A DNA stretch of 64,000 nucleotides from Clostridia bacterium (GCA_030625885.1 DAOUPZ010000012.1:1-64000), one strand, 5' to 3'. Positions 27,667-36,679 are shown, numbered from the stretch's first letter. Program-made: numbers and translations. The notes: generated by a model from the sequence alone, not told the origin.

Positions 27667-28221
27667 TTATACAATAACTGCTAATAATTTAGCCGTTTTA
27701 TTTTCCAGGGCCTTTAGACTATGATTAAGACTGGAATTGAAAAATAGCGAATCACCTTCATTAAGAATAACTTCATGATTGTCTATACTAACTTTTACAA
27801 CACCTTCCAGTACATAATTAAATTCTTGTCCAGGATGTGAATTATTGACAATTTCATCATCTTTCAATCCAGGTTCAACCGTAACCAAAAATGGCTCCGC
27901 TTTCTTATGAATGAAATCATATGCCAGGTTCTTGTATTTATATTGCTTAATTCTCTCTACATCTACGCCTTTACCCTTACGCACAACACAATAAGTATGT
28001 AATTTAGGCTCTTCACCCGTAATAATCGCCGCCAATTCAATATTAAATTTGTGGGCTATTTTGTAAAGAAAACTTACCGGAATATCTGCATCCCCATTTT
28101 CATATTCGTCATATATTTCTATTGGAATATTAAATTCTCTTGCTAGATCTTCTTTAGAAATTCCCGCAATTTCCCTTAATTCCTTAACTCTCTCTGCAAC
28201 CATTTTGATCTGCTCTTTCAT
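27667..28221 (-). CDS. XRE-cupin transcriptional regulator
   Basis: A 184-residue protein with an N-terminal XRE helix-turn-helix (about 8-62, AGISKEDLAREFNIP) and a C-terminal cupin (about 110-184, HPGQEFNYVLEGVVKVSI). Such regulators sense a small ligand through the cupin. It lies upstream of the T-box transcript with its own promoter region. Cupin-XRE proteins often neighbour acyl-CoA ligases, so it may control this one or its pathway. ATG at 28221 follows AAGGAGAGGAAG. Confidence 0.88.
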   Translation of the reverse strand: MKEQIKMVAERVKELREIAGISKEDLAREFNIPIEIYDEYENGDADIPVSFLYKIAHKFNIELAAIITGEEPKLHTYCVVRKGKGVDVERIKQYKYKNLAYDFIHKKAEPFLVTVEPGLKDDEIVNNSHPGQEFNYVLEGVVKVSIDNHEVILNEGDSLFFNSSLNHSLKALENKTAKLLAVIV

Positions 28222-28427
28222 TTAATCTTCCTCTCCTTTCAGACAGATTATAGTGTAATTAATTTATTATACCAAAAAATTGTCTTCCTTGATAGATAAT
28301 ATTATACCCTTACTTTTTTAATCAAAACATTTAATAAATTTATTGGTTTTGGGTAAAAATACGCTACATAAAACATTTTAAATTAAAAATAAATTCGATC
28401 ATATTAGATTATAAAGGAGGGTTTAAG

Positions 28428-28922
28428 ATGTCTTATCATAAAGATGAGAAATTAAAAGAACTTTTACAAAATGCGCTTCAAAAAGATATTAATCTAAAAG
28501 GTTATGCTCTAAAAGGAGATGTCGTAGAAGGTGAAGCACAGTTACAAGGCATTGTAGATACTCTAGCGGAAAAAGAGCATGCAGGAAACTTAACGAAAAA
28601 CATTTCAGGTATAAAAAAAGTTGATAACAGTATATCCATCAGTACTGATGGAGACATTACTGACAGCGATGTGGCATTCGAGGTATCAGAAGAGCTAAGT
28701 GCTAATCCAAACATCAACTTAAAACACATCAGTGCCAAAATTTCAGGTGGTGTCGTTACTTTGGTAGGAAATGTTACAGATCCTGCCGAAATAGAAGAAG
28801 CACGCCATACCGCGAGCAAAGCGCGTGGTGTAACTAAGGTTGTAAGCCAAGTAAAAGTACAAAAATCAGAAATGAATTTAGAGCAAATATTCCATAGTCA
28901 GGTTAATAATGACGAGGACTAA
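28428..28922 (+). CDS. Double BON-domain protein
   Basis: A 164-residue protein with two BON domains (about 8-75 and 82-150); the second has ISGGVVTLVGNVTDPAE and VTKVVSQVKV. BON domains bind phospholipid or mediate protein contacts. No signal peptide is present, so it is cytoplasmic or peripheral. ATG at 28428 follows AAAGGAGGG. Confidence 0.85.
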   Translation: MSYHKDEKLKELLQNALQKDINLKGYALKGDVVEGEAQLQGIVDTLAEKEHAGNLTKNISGIKKVDNSISISTDGDITDSDVAFEVSEELSANPNINLKHISAKISGGVVTLVGNVTDPAEIEEARHTASKARGVTKVVSQVKVQKSEMNLEQIFHSQVNNDED

Positions 28923-28935
28923 TAGCTGAGCAATA

Positions 28936-28976
28936 TTAAGGGGACGGGGTTATTCATAATAACCCCGTCCCCTTAA
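28936..28976. repeat. REP-like perfect hairpin
   Basis: Nineteen-base perfect inverted repeat (28936-28954 with 28958-28976) around GGGGACGGGGTTATT with a three-base loop, between convergent genes. It lacks a T run; the core recurs elsewhere, so it is a dispersed repeat that may also stop transcription. Confidence 0.75.
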
Positions 28977-28983
28977 CATTGTA

Positions 28984-29880
28984 TTAATCATCATAAAAGA
29001 ATGAATGTAATTTCTGAGGACCTTCTATTATTTCTCTTTCTACATACAATGTTCCATCATTTTTGGTATTGACACTCCATTTTATCATCATGATTTCACC
29101 ATTTTGAATTTCAACTCCGGTTATACAACGTGGATGAATGCAACTCCCATCGTTAAAATATAAAGGATCTCCGACATTAGGAAACGCCGGGCGGTGACTA
29201 TGACCTGCAATAACCATTTGCTTATGATCTTTTACCCACTTTATAATATTTTCTTCATTTGTACTTTTCTTCTCATAATTCTTTGCCGGCCCTGTTGGAT
29301 CATTAAATCCGAGTAATTCCAAAGGCCGCCATATATATCTAACGATAAACCGGTTGAACCACCAAAGACGATCATTAAATAAATCCCCTTGATGCCCATG
29401 AAAAATAAAAATTTTGTGATCTGTACCTGCATATTTTAGGATTAGTCCCTCATAAACTTCGATTTTATCAAATAATGGCTTATACTTTTCTTTACGCTCA
29501 TCGTAATAGCGATATAAGTTTTTTTCAACAAAACGCTTGTGTTTTTTTACCATGTCATGATTTCCCCAAATCATATAAAGTCTTTTTTTCATATAAAACT
29601 TACGCATCATCCAAAAAATATGACTATGTGATTGTCTAATCTCTGAAAAATTTCTATTCTCCCACAGTTCTTCCCCATCTCCAATTTCAATATAAGTAAA
29701 GCCTTCGTTGAAGTAGTGATTCAATGCCGTAAACAAAAGATTTTGATTATGCGCAAAGTCATCTGCCCAACTATTATCCCCGCGGTGACAATCACTAAAA
29801 AAGATGAATTTAGATGAGTCATCAAAAGGAATTTCCTTTGATGATTTAAATACTTGCGATAAACGCCTTGAAGTAGACAT
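28984..29880 (-). CDS. Calcineurin-like metallophosphoesterase
   Basis: A 298-residue phosphoesterase with SDCHRGD, IGDGEELWE, WGNHDM, FHGHQGD and AGHSHRP, the five blocks that bind two metals. The layout is similar to LpxH-like or UDP-2,3-diacylglucosamine hydrolase-related proteins, but no lipid-A genes are expected here. ATG at 29880 has a GGGGGG ribosome site seven bases upstream; the longer frame from 30018 has none. Confidence 0.85.
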   Translation of the reverse strand: MSTSRRLSQVFKSSKEIPFDDSSKFIFFSDCHRGDNSWADDFAHNQNLLFTALNHYFNEGFTYIEIGDGEELWENRNFSEIRQSHSHIFWMMRKFYMKKRLYMIWGNHDMVKKHKRFVEKNLYRYYDERKEKYKPLFDKIEVYEGLILKYAGTDHKIFIFHGHQGDLFNDRLWWFNRFIVRYIWRPLELLGFNDPTGPAKNYEKKSTNEENIIKWVKDHKQMVIAGHSHRPAFPNVGDPLYFNDGSCIHPRCITGVEIQNGEIMMIKWSVNTKNDGTLYVEREIIEGPQKLHSFFYDD

Positions 29881-29981
29881 CTCCCATCCCCCCATAGGAT
29901 TACCTAGTCTCCTACACTTATATAAAGCAACCCTTGTGGCAATATATGAAATGGTGGTGGATTTTGTGATAGGGGATAATG

Positions 29982-30025
29982 AAAAATGACGGTCATCTAA
30001 GTTATATTTCTCAGACAACCGTCAT
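29982..30025 (-). terminator. Terminator after the Fic gene
   Basis: Stem ATGACGGT near 30018-30025 with ACCGTCAT (29986-29993), extended by further pairs, then TTTTT on the minus strand. Confidence 0.8.
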
Positions 30026-30081
30026 CTTCACTCATAATTTTAATTGTAAGCTGATTATATATCACATGTTTTTGTTTAATG

Positions 30082-31260
30082 CTATCTTACATTAGCTACT
30101 ATTGTATACTTAACACGATTCCCATACTTATGACTCACTAAAATTCCCATCTTCTCAAACTTCAATACGAAACTTCGAATTGTTGCATAAGCAGCATTTT
30201 TAAAATCTTTTTCAAGCTGTTTGGTTGAAAATTCTTTATTTCCATAGGCGGAAAGGACAAAGTTAAATAAATCTTTCTCTTTCTCAGTAATTTTACCTTC
30301 TGACAGTGCAACTCGATAAACTTCAATCATATCAATATTATAATCACTGGCACTAATATGGTTATATACATTTTCAATAAAGTAGATGAAAAAAGGTGTA
30401 ATGTCAATTAGTTCACTAATTTTAAAGTTGTCCTCCACTTGGGTATACGCTTTATAATATGCGCTAAGGCTCTTATTGATGTAGCTGGAAAAAGGAATAA
30501 ACAATGCGGATGGATAACCATTTTGTACAAGAAACCACAGATGAATAAATCGAGCCATTCTTCCATTTCCATCGAAATAGGGATGCAAATATGCAATATA
30601 GAAATGAATTGCCGCAGCCTTTAGTATATCGTCCATCGCGCTGTCTGCCTGAATAAATTTTACAAGTTTTTTCATATAAACCGACAGCTTCTTATGATCT
30701 AATCCTTGGTGTTCGACTTTGCCCCCCACAATAAATACACTATCATGTCGATACATTTGATTAGAGAGTAAGCGGTCATTCTCAGACAAATAATTACCAA
30801 CAGTTAGTTGATACAACTTGTGAATATTTTCTTCGTTAATCCTATTTGTTGTATCACTGATAAAATCCAGTCCCTGCTTCATTCCAAATATACGGTTTTC
30901 CATTTCATCCTTAGGCGCGTAACCGCTCAAGATTCTGCGTATGCTGTCTCTTGACGAATCAATATTTTCAATAGTCAAAGATGCGTAGATTTCTTCCTCC
31001 ATCGCTTTCAGTCCATAGGAACCAGAAGAACTTCCAAAAGAAAGCAACGATTTATATATGGACATGTGTACTCGTGCTATACTTTCCAAGTATACAATAC
31101 CCTGACCAAAAAAATCTTTTAATGGTAATGTTTTATAGGCTGTCTCTTTTAACAGTGAAATCATTTCTGACACAGATTCATTAGAATACTTATATTGCAT
31201 TTTTCTAAGCTCACGGAAGTTGTCATCATAAAGCATCTTAGCATATAGTGCAGCATCCAT
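30082..31260 (-). CDS. Fic-domain protein (class II)
   Basis: A 392-residue Fic protein. The active motif HPYFDGNGRMAR (about 226-237) is intact, so AMP transfer to a target hydroxyl is likely. SLTIEN (about 94-99) matches the inhibitory (S/T)xxxE(G/N) motif placed before the Fic core, which defines class II. A C-terminal winged helix (about 325-392) may bind DNA. ATG at 31260 follows GAGGTG; a GTG three codons earlier overlaps it. It stands alone, bounded by a terminator. Target unknown. Confidence 0.92.
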   Translation of the reverse strand: MDAALYAKMLYDDNFRELRKMQYKYSNESVSEMISLLKETAYKTLPLKDFFGQGIVYLESIARVHMSIYKSLLSFGSSSGSYGLKAMEEEIYASLTIENIDSSRDSIRRILSGYAPKDEMENRIFGMKQGLDFISDTTNRINEENIHKLYQLTVGNYLSENDRLLSNQMYRHDSVFIVGGKVEHQGLDHKKLSVYMKKLVKFIQADSAMDDILKAAAIHFYIAYLHPYFDGNGRMARFIHLWFLVQNGYPSALFIPFSSYINKSLSAYYKAYTQVEDNFKISELIDITPFFIYFIENVYNHISASDYNIDMIEVYRVALSEGKITEKEKDLFNFVLSAYGNKEFSTKQLEKDFKNAAYATIRSFVLKFEKMGILVSHKYGNRVKYTIVANVR

Positions 31261-31348
31261 AGACTTCACCTCGGTTGATTTTTATTGGTATCAATTAGTA
31301 TCATTTTATCATCTTTGTTTTATTTTGCAAGAGGTTTTTATGCCAAAC

Positions 31349-31407
31349 ATGTTTATATATCACTTTTACCGGATATTGCAACCGCACGAACCGCACCCTT
31401 GGTTTTA
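31349..31407. repeat. 59-bp direct repeat, left copy
   Basis: Matches 32838-32896 at 56 of 59 positions in the same orientation; the pair brackets the ccdA-thioredoxin module. Confidence 0.85.
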
Positions 31408-31410
31408 AAG

Positions 31411-32103
31411 TTAAAATCCTAAAAAGAACATATAAAATGCTATAAGTAAAATTACTCCGCCCATTGCATATTTTAGAACTTTACTAAATACGCCATATTT
31501 ATTACTTGATGTAAGTTTTTTTACAAAACCAATTGATGTTCCTGCGATAAGTACCAAAACACTGTGACCGATTGAATAAAGTAACAGTAGTAATATACCC
31601 CAAGCTACGTTACCACTTTTTGCAACAATTCCAAGTAAGACAACAAGTACCGGTGTTGCACATGGAGAAGAAAATACGCCACCTAAAATTCCAGCAATTA
31701 ATGCGCCTATATACCCCTTTTTGGTGTTTTTGCTCGTCAGATGGGTGGATGGGATAAAGTTATACACCTCCCATGTTTGCAGGGCCATCAAGATCATTAA
31801 AATGCCTAATGCAATATACCACCAACTGCTTGATGTTCCCATCAACTTACCAAGCATTGAAGCAATTGTCCCAAGTGCAGTAAATGTAACTGCCATTCCG
31901 ATAGCAAATGTTAAAGACAGACGAAATACCCTTTTAGGATCATTATTTCCAGTGCTTCCTACATAACCTATAACAAGCGGTATACTAGATAAGGCGCAGG
32001 GTGTTACAGAGGTTAGAACACCTGCCAGCAACGCAATAAGTGGTGCAAGCCAAATGCTTTGAGAAATAAGCTGTGATAGCGTTTCAAGCCACTCATTTAT
32101 CAT
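31411..32103 (-). CDS. CcdA/DsbD-like membrane thiol transporter
   Basis: A 230-residue protein with six transmembrane helices. The redox cysteines are visible in VTPCALSSIP and SSPCATPVL, one in each three-helix half, as in CcdA. It carries reducing equivalents across the membrane. Its ATG overlaps the TGA of the thioredoxin-like gene (ATGA), so the two form one redox relay. Confidence 0.91.
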   Translation of the reverse strand: MINEWLETLSQLISQSIWLAPLIALLAGVLTSVTPCALSSIPLVIGYVGSTGNNDPKRVFRLSLTFAIGMAVTFTALGTIASMLGKLMGTSSSWWYIALGILMILMALQTWEVYNFIPSTHLTSKNTKKGYIGALIAGILGGVFSSPCATPVLVVLLGIVAKSGNVAWGILLLLLYSIGHSVLVLIAGTSIGFVKKLTSSNKYGVFSKVLKYAMGGVILLIAFYMFFLGF

Positions 32104-32666
32104 TCTTCCATCCCCATTTCTTTCAAGGCGGTAAGTATCATTTCTTCTGTCATGCCACCCTCATGAGTTGTAAATACATGCTCATTGGTATCCTTTAAGG
32201 CGTACGTATTCATTTGCATACCTTGGAGGTCAGAGGGATTAAAAGGATTTCCGTCTTTATCAAAAAATACCTGTGTAGGAATTACTTTTATAGGATAATC
32301 CTGCGCCAGTTCTTGATACTTCCATACATCTACGAACTTAATTATTGCCTTTCCTCGCAATTCCTTATTAAGCTTAGCAAGTACAGGCGCCATTTCCTTA
32401 CATGGTATACATGAATCTGCGCCAAAATCTATCATTATCGGCAGACTATAAGATTTAAGTTGTTCGAGGTCAAGTGCTTCTGTAACATGTAAATCAAAGT
32501 CTGGATTAGCCGCCTCGTCTGTTTCACTCATTGAAATATCTGGCGATTCTTGCTTCTTTTCATTTTTCAAAAACCATATGCCGCCAATGACAGCAATGAT
32601 GAAAATAGGTATGATAATTTTAACAGCAAGTCCCTTTGAAACTGCTTCTTGTTTTTTCTCTTCCAT
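32100..32666 (-). CDS. Membrane-anchored thioredoxin-like protein
   Basis: A 188-residue protein: one N-terminal transmembrane helix (about 14-34), an acidic linker, then a thioredoxin fold at about 60-188 with DFGADSCIPCKEM (CxPC-like CIPC) and VIPTQVFF with the cis-proline. It is anchored outside and probably receives electrons from the CcdA-like partner encoded by the overlapping gene. ATG at 32666 follows GGAGG. Confidence 0.9.
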   Translation of the reverse strand: MEEKKQEAVSKGLAVKIIIPIFIIAVIGGIWFLKNEKKQESPDISMSETDEAANPDFDLHVTEALDLEQLKSYSLPIMIDFGADSCIPCKEMAPVLAKLNKELRGKAIIKFVDVWKYQELAQDYPIKVIPTQVFFDKDGNPFNPSDLQGMQMNTYALKDTNEHVFTTHEGGMTEEMILTALKEMGMEE

Positions 32667-32837
32667 GAACAGTTACCTCCATTTTTTATGGTATATATAA
32701 TATGCCCCTCACCATCCTCAAATATTGTTTAATGGTTAATTCTCTTATTCTTTCTTCGTGTTTTCATTGGAATATTATACCACATTATATATATTGGGTC
32801 ATGTTGTTAATTACTTGACAAGTCCCGCCGTTTTGTT

Positions 32838-32896
32838 ATGTTTATATATCACTTTTACTGGCTATTGCAACCGCACGAACCGTACCCTTGGTTTTA
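32838..32896. repeat. 59-bp direct repeat, right copy
   Basis: Second copy of the repeat at 31349-31407. On the minus strand both copies carry an open frame ending in VRAVAI and SKSDI or GKSDI; the right copy has an ATG in frame, giving a 20-codon frame (32842-32904). Confidence 0.85.
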
Positions 32897-32932
32897 GAAG
32901 GCATTACTCTATCACGATTCATCAGCTTAACT

Positions 32933-33697
32933 TTAAGGTTCATTCCTTTTATATAAGATTCGAACTCTTTCTAATAATTCTTCTAAACTTATTGACCGTA
33001 TCCCAATATTTTTAAGATCAATCTTTTCATCTGAAATTTTCTCTATAAATAATTCAACATCTGTAATTATTTCTTTATTAACGTCAATCCTTTTTTCGGG
33101 AGATATGAACATTAGCAACCTAAATATATCGTTTTTATGTTTTTTTACATCTCTAGAATCAATATAATCCCCCTGTTCCTTCCGTTCTGATAAATCTAAC
33201 CATGCCCTAATCTTAAAAAGCAAAACATATTCTATGGCTAAAACTGAATAACCATTAATTACACTCTTTCCATCTAATAAAAGCTGGTAATAGTCATCAT
33301 TAAGCAGAATGGCTGATAAACTGGCTATACTTTCTCCTAAGGGTATAGGCGTAAGTGCAGATGCAAGATTAAGTATCATCCCATCAGGCTTTCGACTAAA
33401 AAGTTCTATCATTTTTGGGAAACCATGTTTTTGAGGATTTGAAAAACGATAGAATTGCTCATAACCAGTACTTTTTTGTCTGTGTATATATCCACCATCC
33501 TCAATAAATGACCAAAACGTTTCACCAAAAGATTCATCAAGTTCTTCTATAAGCAGAACCATATCTAAGTCTTTTGTTGCTCTAAAATCCATACCCAGTT
33601 CATCTAGTAATATGGAACACGCTGTACCTCCAATAAAAACATATTGCCCTGTATAATCATTAAAGTATTCTTTGAATTTTTCTATCCCATATACCAT
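32933..33697 (-). CDS. AbiEii/AbiGii-like nucleotidyltransferase (toxin candidate)
   Basis: A 254-residue protein with a DNA polymerase beta-type nucleotidyltransferase motif: FIGGTACSILL (GG at 23-24) followed by RATKDLDMVL (D43 and D45). This matches the GSx10DxD pattern of AbiEii-type toxins, which modify tRNA or other RNAs. Its ATG lies inside the last 16 bases of the winged-helix gene, with GAGGGTG upstream, so expression is translationally coupled. The pair looks like a toxin-antitoxin operon, but no member with this exact layout is recognised. Confidence 0.72.
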   Translation of the reverse strand: MVYGIEKFKEYFNDYTGQYVFIGGTACSILLDELGMDFRATKDLDMVLLIEELDESFGETFWSFIEDGGYIHRQKSTGYEQFYRFSNPQKHGFPKMIELFSRKPDGMILNLASALTPIPLGESIASLSAILLNDDYYQLLLDGKSVINGYSVLAIEYVLLFKIRAWLDLSERKEQGDYIDSRDVKKHKNDIFRLLMFISPEKRIDVNKEIITDVELFIEKISDEKIDLKNIGIRSISLEELLERVRILYKRNEP

Positions 33698-34659
33698 GAC
33701 TCACCCTCTAACCTTTCATCCATCGCCTGATCTACACGCTCATCATTTAAGTCACTAAGTGATAATGATAATGATAGAACATCTATTTGACCATTTTTAG
33801 TTAAAAATTCTGGATCATAATCCCATATTTGAATTTCTACTAGATTTCCATCTGCGATTCTATCAATACTCTTAATAAAATTATTTTTTATTTTTTTAGC
33901 CTTGGCTTTTGAAATTGCTCGAATTGATTGCTTCGGTGGATTTAACATTGACATTTTTGATAATGCATCAAGCCCAGCAACGAGGTAATCTTCATTTACT
34001 TCTTCAACGTAAACGACTTGACCTACTGGATTTCTCAAGTAGTCTTTTCCTATACGATAATAATCTGGATCTTGAATGCGCCTATAGTATTTACTTCTTC
34101 CTGTTTTACCACCGATTTCATAGGTGAGTAATCCAAGATTATAAAGATTTTTTAGAGCTCTGACCACGTGCATTTGCGAAAAATTCATTCGATTAGCTAA
34201 CTCAGTAGCATTTATGACCAGATCTTGATGATATAGAAAATATAGGAATACAAACTGTGATGTAGGTGTAAACTGATCTATTGAAATCATTTGCTCTTTG
34301 GTTTCCTGATTTAAATCCAGCCCTAAAAAAGGCAAGTACATTTGTCCATTTTCCACGATAAACGGAAGTCTATGTTCAATCATATTCTTTCTTTTATAAT
34401 GAGAGATACTTTTAAACAAAAACGCTAAATGGCTTTTTGTATGTTTTCCTATCAGGTTCATATGTTTTTGCATTTCAATTATTCCTGGAGTATCTATTAG
34501 AATTTTAATAAATACACATGATACTCCAAGAAGCTCAACTTGATAGAAATTATATTTTTCAGTCAAAATAAACGGTAATTTCTTTTGATCAGCCCATGGT
34601 GCAATTGATACATTCTCACTAATATTCTCTTTTAAATAATTCAAGAGTACATTTTCCAT
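33682..34659 (-). CDS. Winged-helix regulator/antitoxin candidate
   Basis: A 325-residue protein. The N-terminal ~120 residues could be a restriction-endonuclease-like or ligand domain; about 150-215 hold a MarR-like winged helix (ATELANRMNFSQMHVVRALKNL, GLLTYEIGGKTGRSKYYRR). ATG at 34659 follows AAGAGGTG. It overlaps the downstream nucleotidyltransferase gene by 16 bases. The arrangement recalls AbiEi-AbiEii, with the winged helix repressing the operon, though AbiEi is shorter. Inverted repeats upstream could be its operators. Confidence 0.68.
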   Translation of the reverse strand: MENVLLNYLKENISENVSIAPWADQKKLPFILTEKYNFYQVELLGVSCVFIKILIDTPGIIEMQKHMNLIGKHTKSHLAFLFKSISHYKRKNMIEHRLPFIVENGQMYLPFLGLDLNQETKEQMISIDQFTPTSQFVFLYFLYHQDLVINATELANRMNFSQMHVVRALKNLYNLGLLTYEIGGKTGRSKYYRRIQDPDYYRIGKDYLRNPVGQVVYVEEVNEDYLVAGLDALSKMSMLNPPKQSIRAISKAKAKKIKNNFIKSIDRIADGNLVEIQIWDYDPEFLTKNGQIDVLSLSLSLSDLNDERVDQAMDERLEGESWYMG

Positions 34660-34683
34660 TTTTATCACCTCTTAATTTAACAT

Positions 34684-34713
34684 TTATATTTTAAATATAA
34701 CATTGATTATGTT
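34684..34713 (-). promoter_or_regulatory. Operator-like inverted repeats
   Basis: TTATATTT-T-AAATATAA (34684-34700) and AACAT-N5-ATGTT (34699-34713) directly upstream of the winged-helix gene, in the promoter position. Possible autoregulatory sites. Confidence 0.4.
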
Positions 34714-34763
34714 AGATTTCAATTATTTATGCTTAATTAAGAACATTATAATATAAAAATGAC

Positions 34764-34787
34764 CATAGGGACACCCGCGATGGATGC
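34764..34787. repeat. REP-like hairpin beside transposase remnant
   Basis: Imperfect stem with GGGACA at the left and TGCCCC at the right, next to the decayed REP-associated transposase. Confidence 0.4.
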
Positions 34788-34805
34788 CCCCACTCATAAC
34801 CTTTT

Positions 34806-34922
34806 TTATTCCATATTCTCTTCTATTAGTCTATTTATCTCATCATCGAAAATTTGGTATCTTTCTCTAACCATGATATGATAAATTCCTGTACAAATCT
34901 TTTTTATAGCTTGCCTTGGAAT
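34806..34922 (-). pseudogene. Remnant of REP-associated (Y1) transposase
   Basis: A 38-codon open frame reading PRQAIKKICTGIYHIMVRE and then QIFDDE, which matches the N-terminus of IS200-like REP-associated transposases (PRxAR...GIYHIMxRG...QIFxD). The start codon is ATT instead of ATG, RG is changed, and the catalytic tyrosine domain is missing. GGGGACAGGGAACATG just upstream resembles REP sequence. Confidence 0.7.
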
Positions 34923-34971
34923 ATTCTACCGTATCATACATGTTCCCTGTCCCCTTGTATGATATGACATT

Positions 34972-36186
34972 TTATTTCATATCATCAAAATACGATACAT
35001 ACTTAATTTTATACTTGTCTTCAGGAAATAGATAACTATATAAATCAATAAAGTAATCGTCAGTCATACTTGCAATATAGTCCACAACTATTTGATTAGG
35101 TTCCTCATCAGTATAAGAAGATTCCTCCACATAATGTTTTCTAATATTATTTACAAATTTTATATGATGTTTATAAATGACTGAATTTTTTTTCTTGTCC
35201 TTAACGTCTTTTAATAATTTGTAATATATTTTATAAAACATTGGTTTAATATTTTCGTTATATGATTTATTGATGCTTTCATCGTTATAAATAAGAGCAT
35301 AGTTTTCATCTTTAGCAGTCTTTAATCCATGAAAATGATCTTTGTCTAACATAATATAATCTTTTCCATAACTATTTTCAATAATATTAACTGTTAGGTT
35401 ATTAATGATTTGAGCATTCTCAGTGCCAATAACACCTTCTGTAAAAACTTGTTTATTATTAATTAATTGTGCTTTTTTTGCATCTTGCCGATCTTTCCCT
35501 AAATATGATATCATATCACAAACTCTTACTACACATGCCTCGAGTGTAGAAGGAATTAACGTATTTACATTATTTTTATCAACATAGCAATTTTCAACTT
35601 TTTGATCAAATACCCTAAAATCAGTTAAACTACAAGGTCTATATTCTTGTTGTTCAAATTCTCCATTATGGCACAATATACCATCCAGTGTCTGTAAACT
35701 TATGTTACGTGCGGAAAGATTATCAAGAACTCGAACACTATGTACATTATGATTAAAATGCCGCCCTGTCTCTGATTGCAACAATTCACTTAAAAATTTT
35801 TCGCCAGCATGACCAAAAGGGGTATGTCCTATATCATGTCCTAAAGAAATAGCTTCAATTAAATCTAATTCTAAGCCTAATATACTACCGATATTTCGAG
35901 CAATACGGGATACTAATTGTACATGAAGCGCTCTTCTAGTAATATCGTCATTACGATAAAATGAAAACACCTGCGTTTTATCGGCATATCGATTATAATA
36001 AGGAGAGTGCATAATTTTTTCAGTATCTCTTACAAAAGAAGTTCTCCATAAGTTTTGTTTATCCCGTTCATTATTTCTGCGTAAAACTTGTTTATCACTA
36101 CAGCGATAAGGATTTGTTTTCCCTAAAACTCTATCAGCTTTTATTTTTTCTTGCAATTCAGAAGATAAAGTACTATATGTGAGCAT
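34972..36186 (-). CDS. dGTPase-like HD-domain nucleotidase
   Basis: A 404-residue HD protein with the dGTPase signature HDIGHTPFGHAGE (about 116-128), HNVHSVRVLD and a C-terminal helical region. Such enzymes cleave dGTP or other dNTPs to deoxynucleoside and triphosphate; some protect against phage by depleting dNTPs. The N-terminus RRNNERDKQNLWRTSFVRDTEKI is family-typical. ATG at 36186 follows AAAAGGAAGG. Its place next to a TA-like pair and transposase remnant is consistent with a defence role but does not prove it. Confidence 0.87.
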   Translation of the reverse strand: MLTYSTLSSELQEKIKADRVLGKTNPYRCSDKQVLRRNNERDKQNLWRTSFVRDTEKIMHSPYYNRYADKTQVFSFYRNDDITRRALHVQLVSRIARNIGSILGLELDLIEAISLGHDIGHTPFGHAGEKFLSELLQSETGRHFNHNVHSVRVLDNLSARNISLQTLDGILCHNGEFEQQEYRPCSLTDFRVFDQKVENCYVDKNNVNTLIPSTLEACVVRVCDMISYLGKDRQDAKKAQLINNKQVFTEGVIGTENAQIINNLTVNIIENSYGKDYIMLDKDHFHGLKTAKDENYALIYNDESINKSYNENIKPMFYKIYYKLLKDVKDKKKNSVIYKHHIKFVNNIRKHYVEESSYTDEEPNQIVVDYIASMTDDYFIDLYSYLFPEDKYKIKYVSYFDDMK

Positions 36187-36284
36187 TAATACACCTTCCT
36201 TTTCTTTATATTATTAATATTGAATTATTGACGATACAGATTCATCATAATTTCATTATCATCTCTTTTCCAAAATTAAACATA

Positions 36285-36368
36285 TTATTTAACTCCAGCT
36301 ATTATAGCTTTTCCAACTGGTCGTTTCTTTTTCGCTTTTTTAGTCGTTAGTTTTAATGCCATTTTCAT
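36285..36368 (-). CDS. Possible 27-residue basic peptide
   Basis: An ATG frame of 27 codons, rich in lysine (KLTTKKAKKKRPVGK), preceded by a TATAAT-like sequence near 36408 but with no clear ribosome site. The lysine-rich composition is also what AT-rich spacer would give by chance. Listed as a low-confidence candidate in an otherwise empty 490-base spacer. Confidence 0.22.
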   Translation of the reverse strand: MKMALKLTTKKAKKKRPVGKAIIAGVK

Positions 36369-36508
36369 TATATTTATCAATACTTCTACCAATATTAATA
36401 ATTGTATTATATTGTAATGTATTGAACGTTAATAATAGAAATCCTTGTAACTTTTTGTTAATTTTTAACTAAATTCATCCCACTAACGTCTTACTCACTA
36501 TGTAAAAA

Positions 36509-36598
36509 GGGACACACCACTCGTACCTCGCGGAATGTCCCCATCTTTCCTTCGCTTTTCCTGCAAACCTGTAATGTAAGTTATTTATTGCATTACAT
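36509..36598. repeat. 90-bp dispersed repeat, copy A
   Basis: Matches 54733-54822 at 88 of 90 positions. Begins GGGACACACC, with GGGACA and TGTCCC able to pair, and ends in a second potential hairpin around TGTAATGTAAG / GCATTACA. A weak partial copy of its right end is at 10351-10386. Confidence 0.9.
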
Positions 36599-36646
36599 CT
36601 ACTTCATTTTCTAATACAACTTAATCGCTGGTCAATACGCAGGAAT

Positions 36647-36677
36647 AAAAAATGACCTCTATCAACTATAGAGATCA
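36647..36677 (-). terminator. Terminator of the glycyl radical operon
   Basis: Ten-base stem (36653-36662 with 36668-36677, one G-U pair) followed on the minus strand by six T. Confidence 0.8.
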
Positions 36678-36679
36678 CC

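Noticed and set aside
28936-28976. Considered as an ordinary terminator only
   Set aside because: It has no T run and shares its core with other dispersed hairpins, so it is listed as a repeat.
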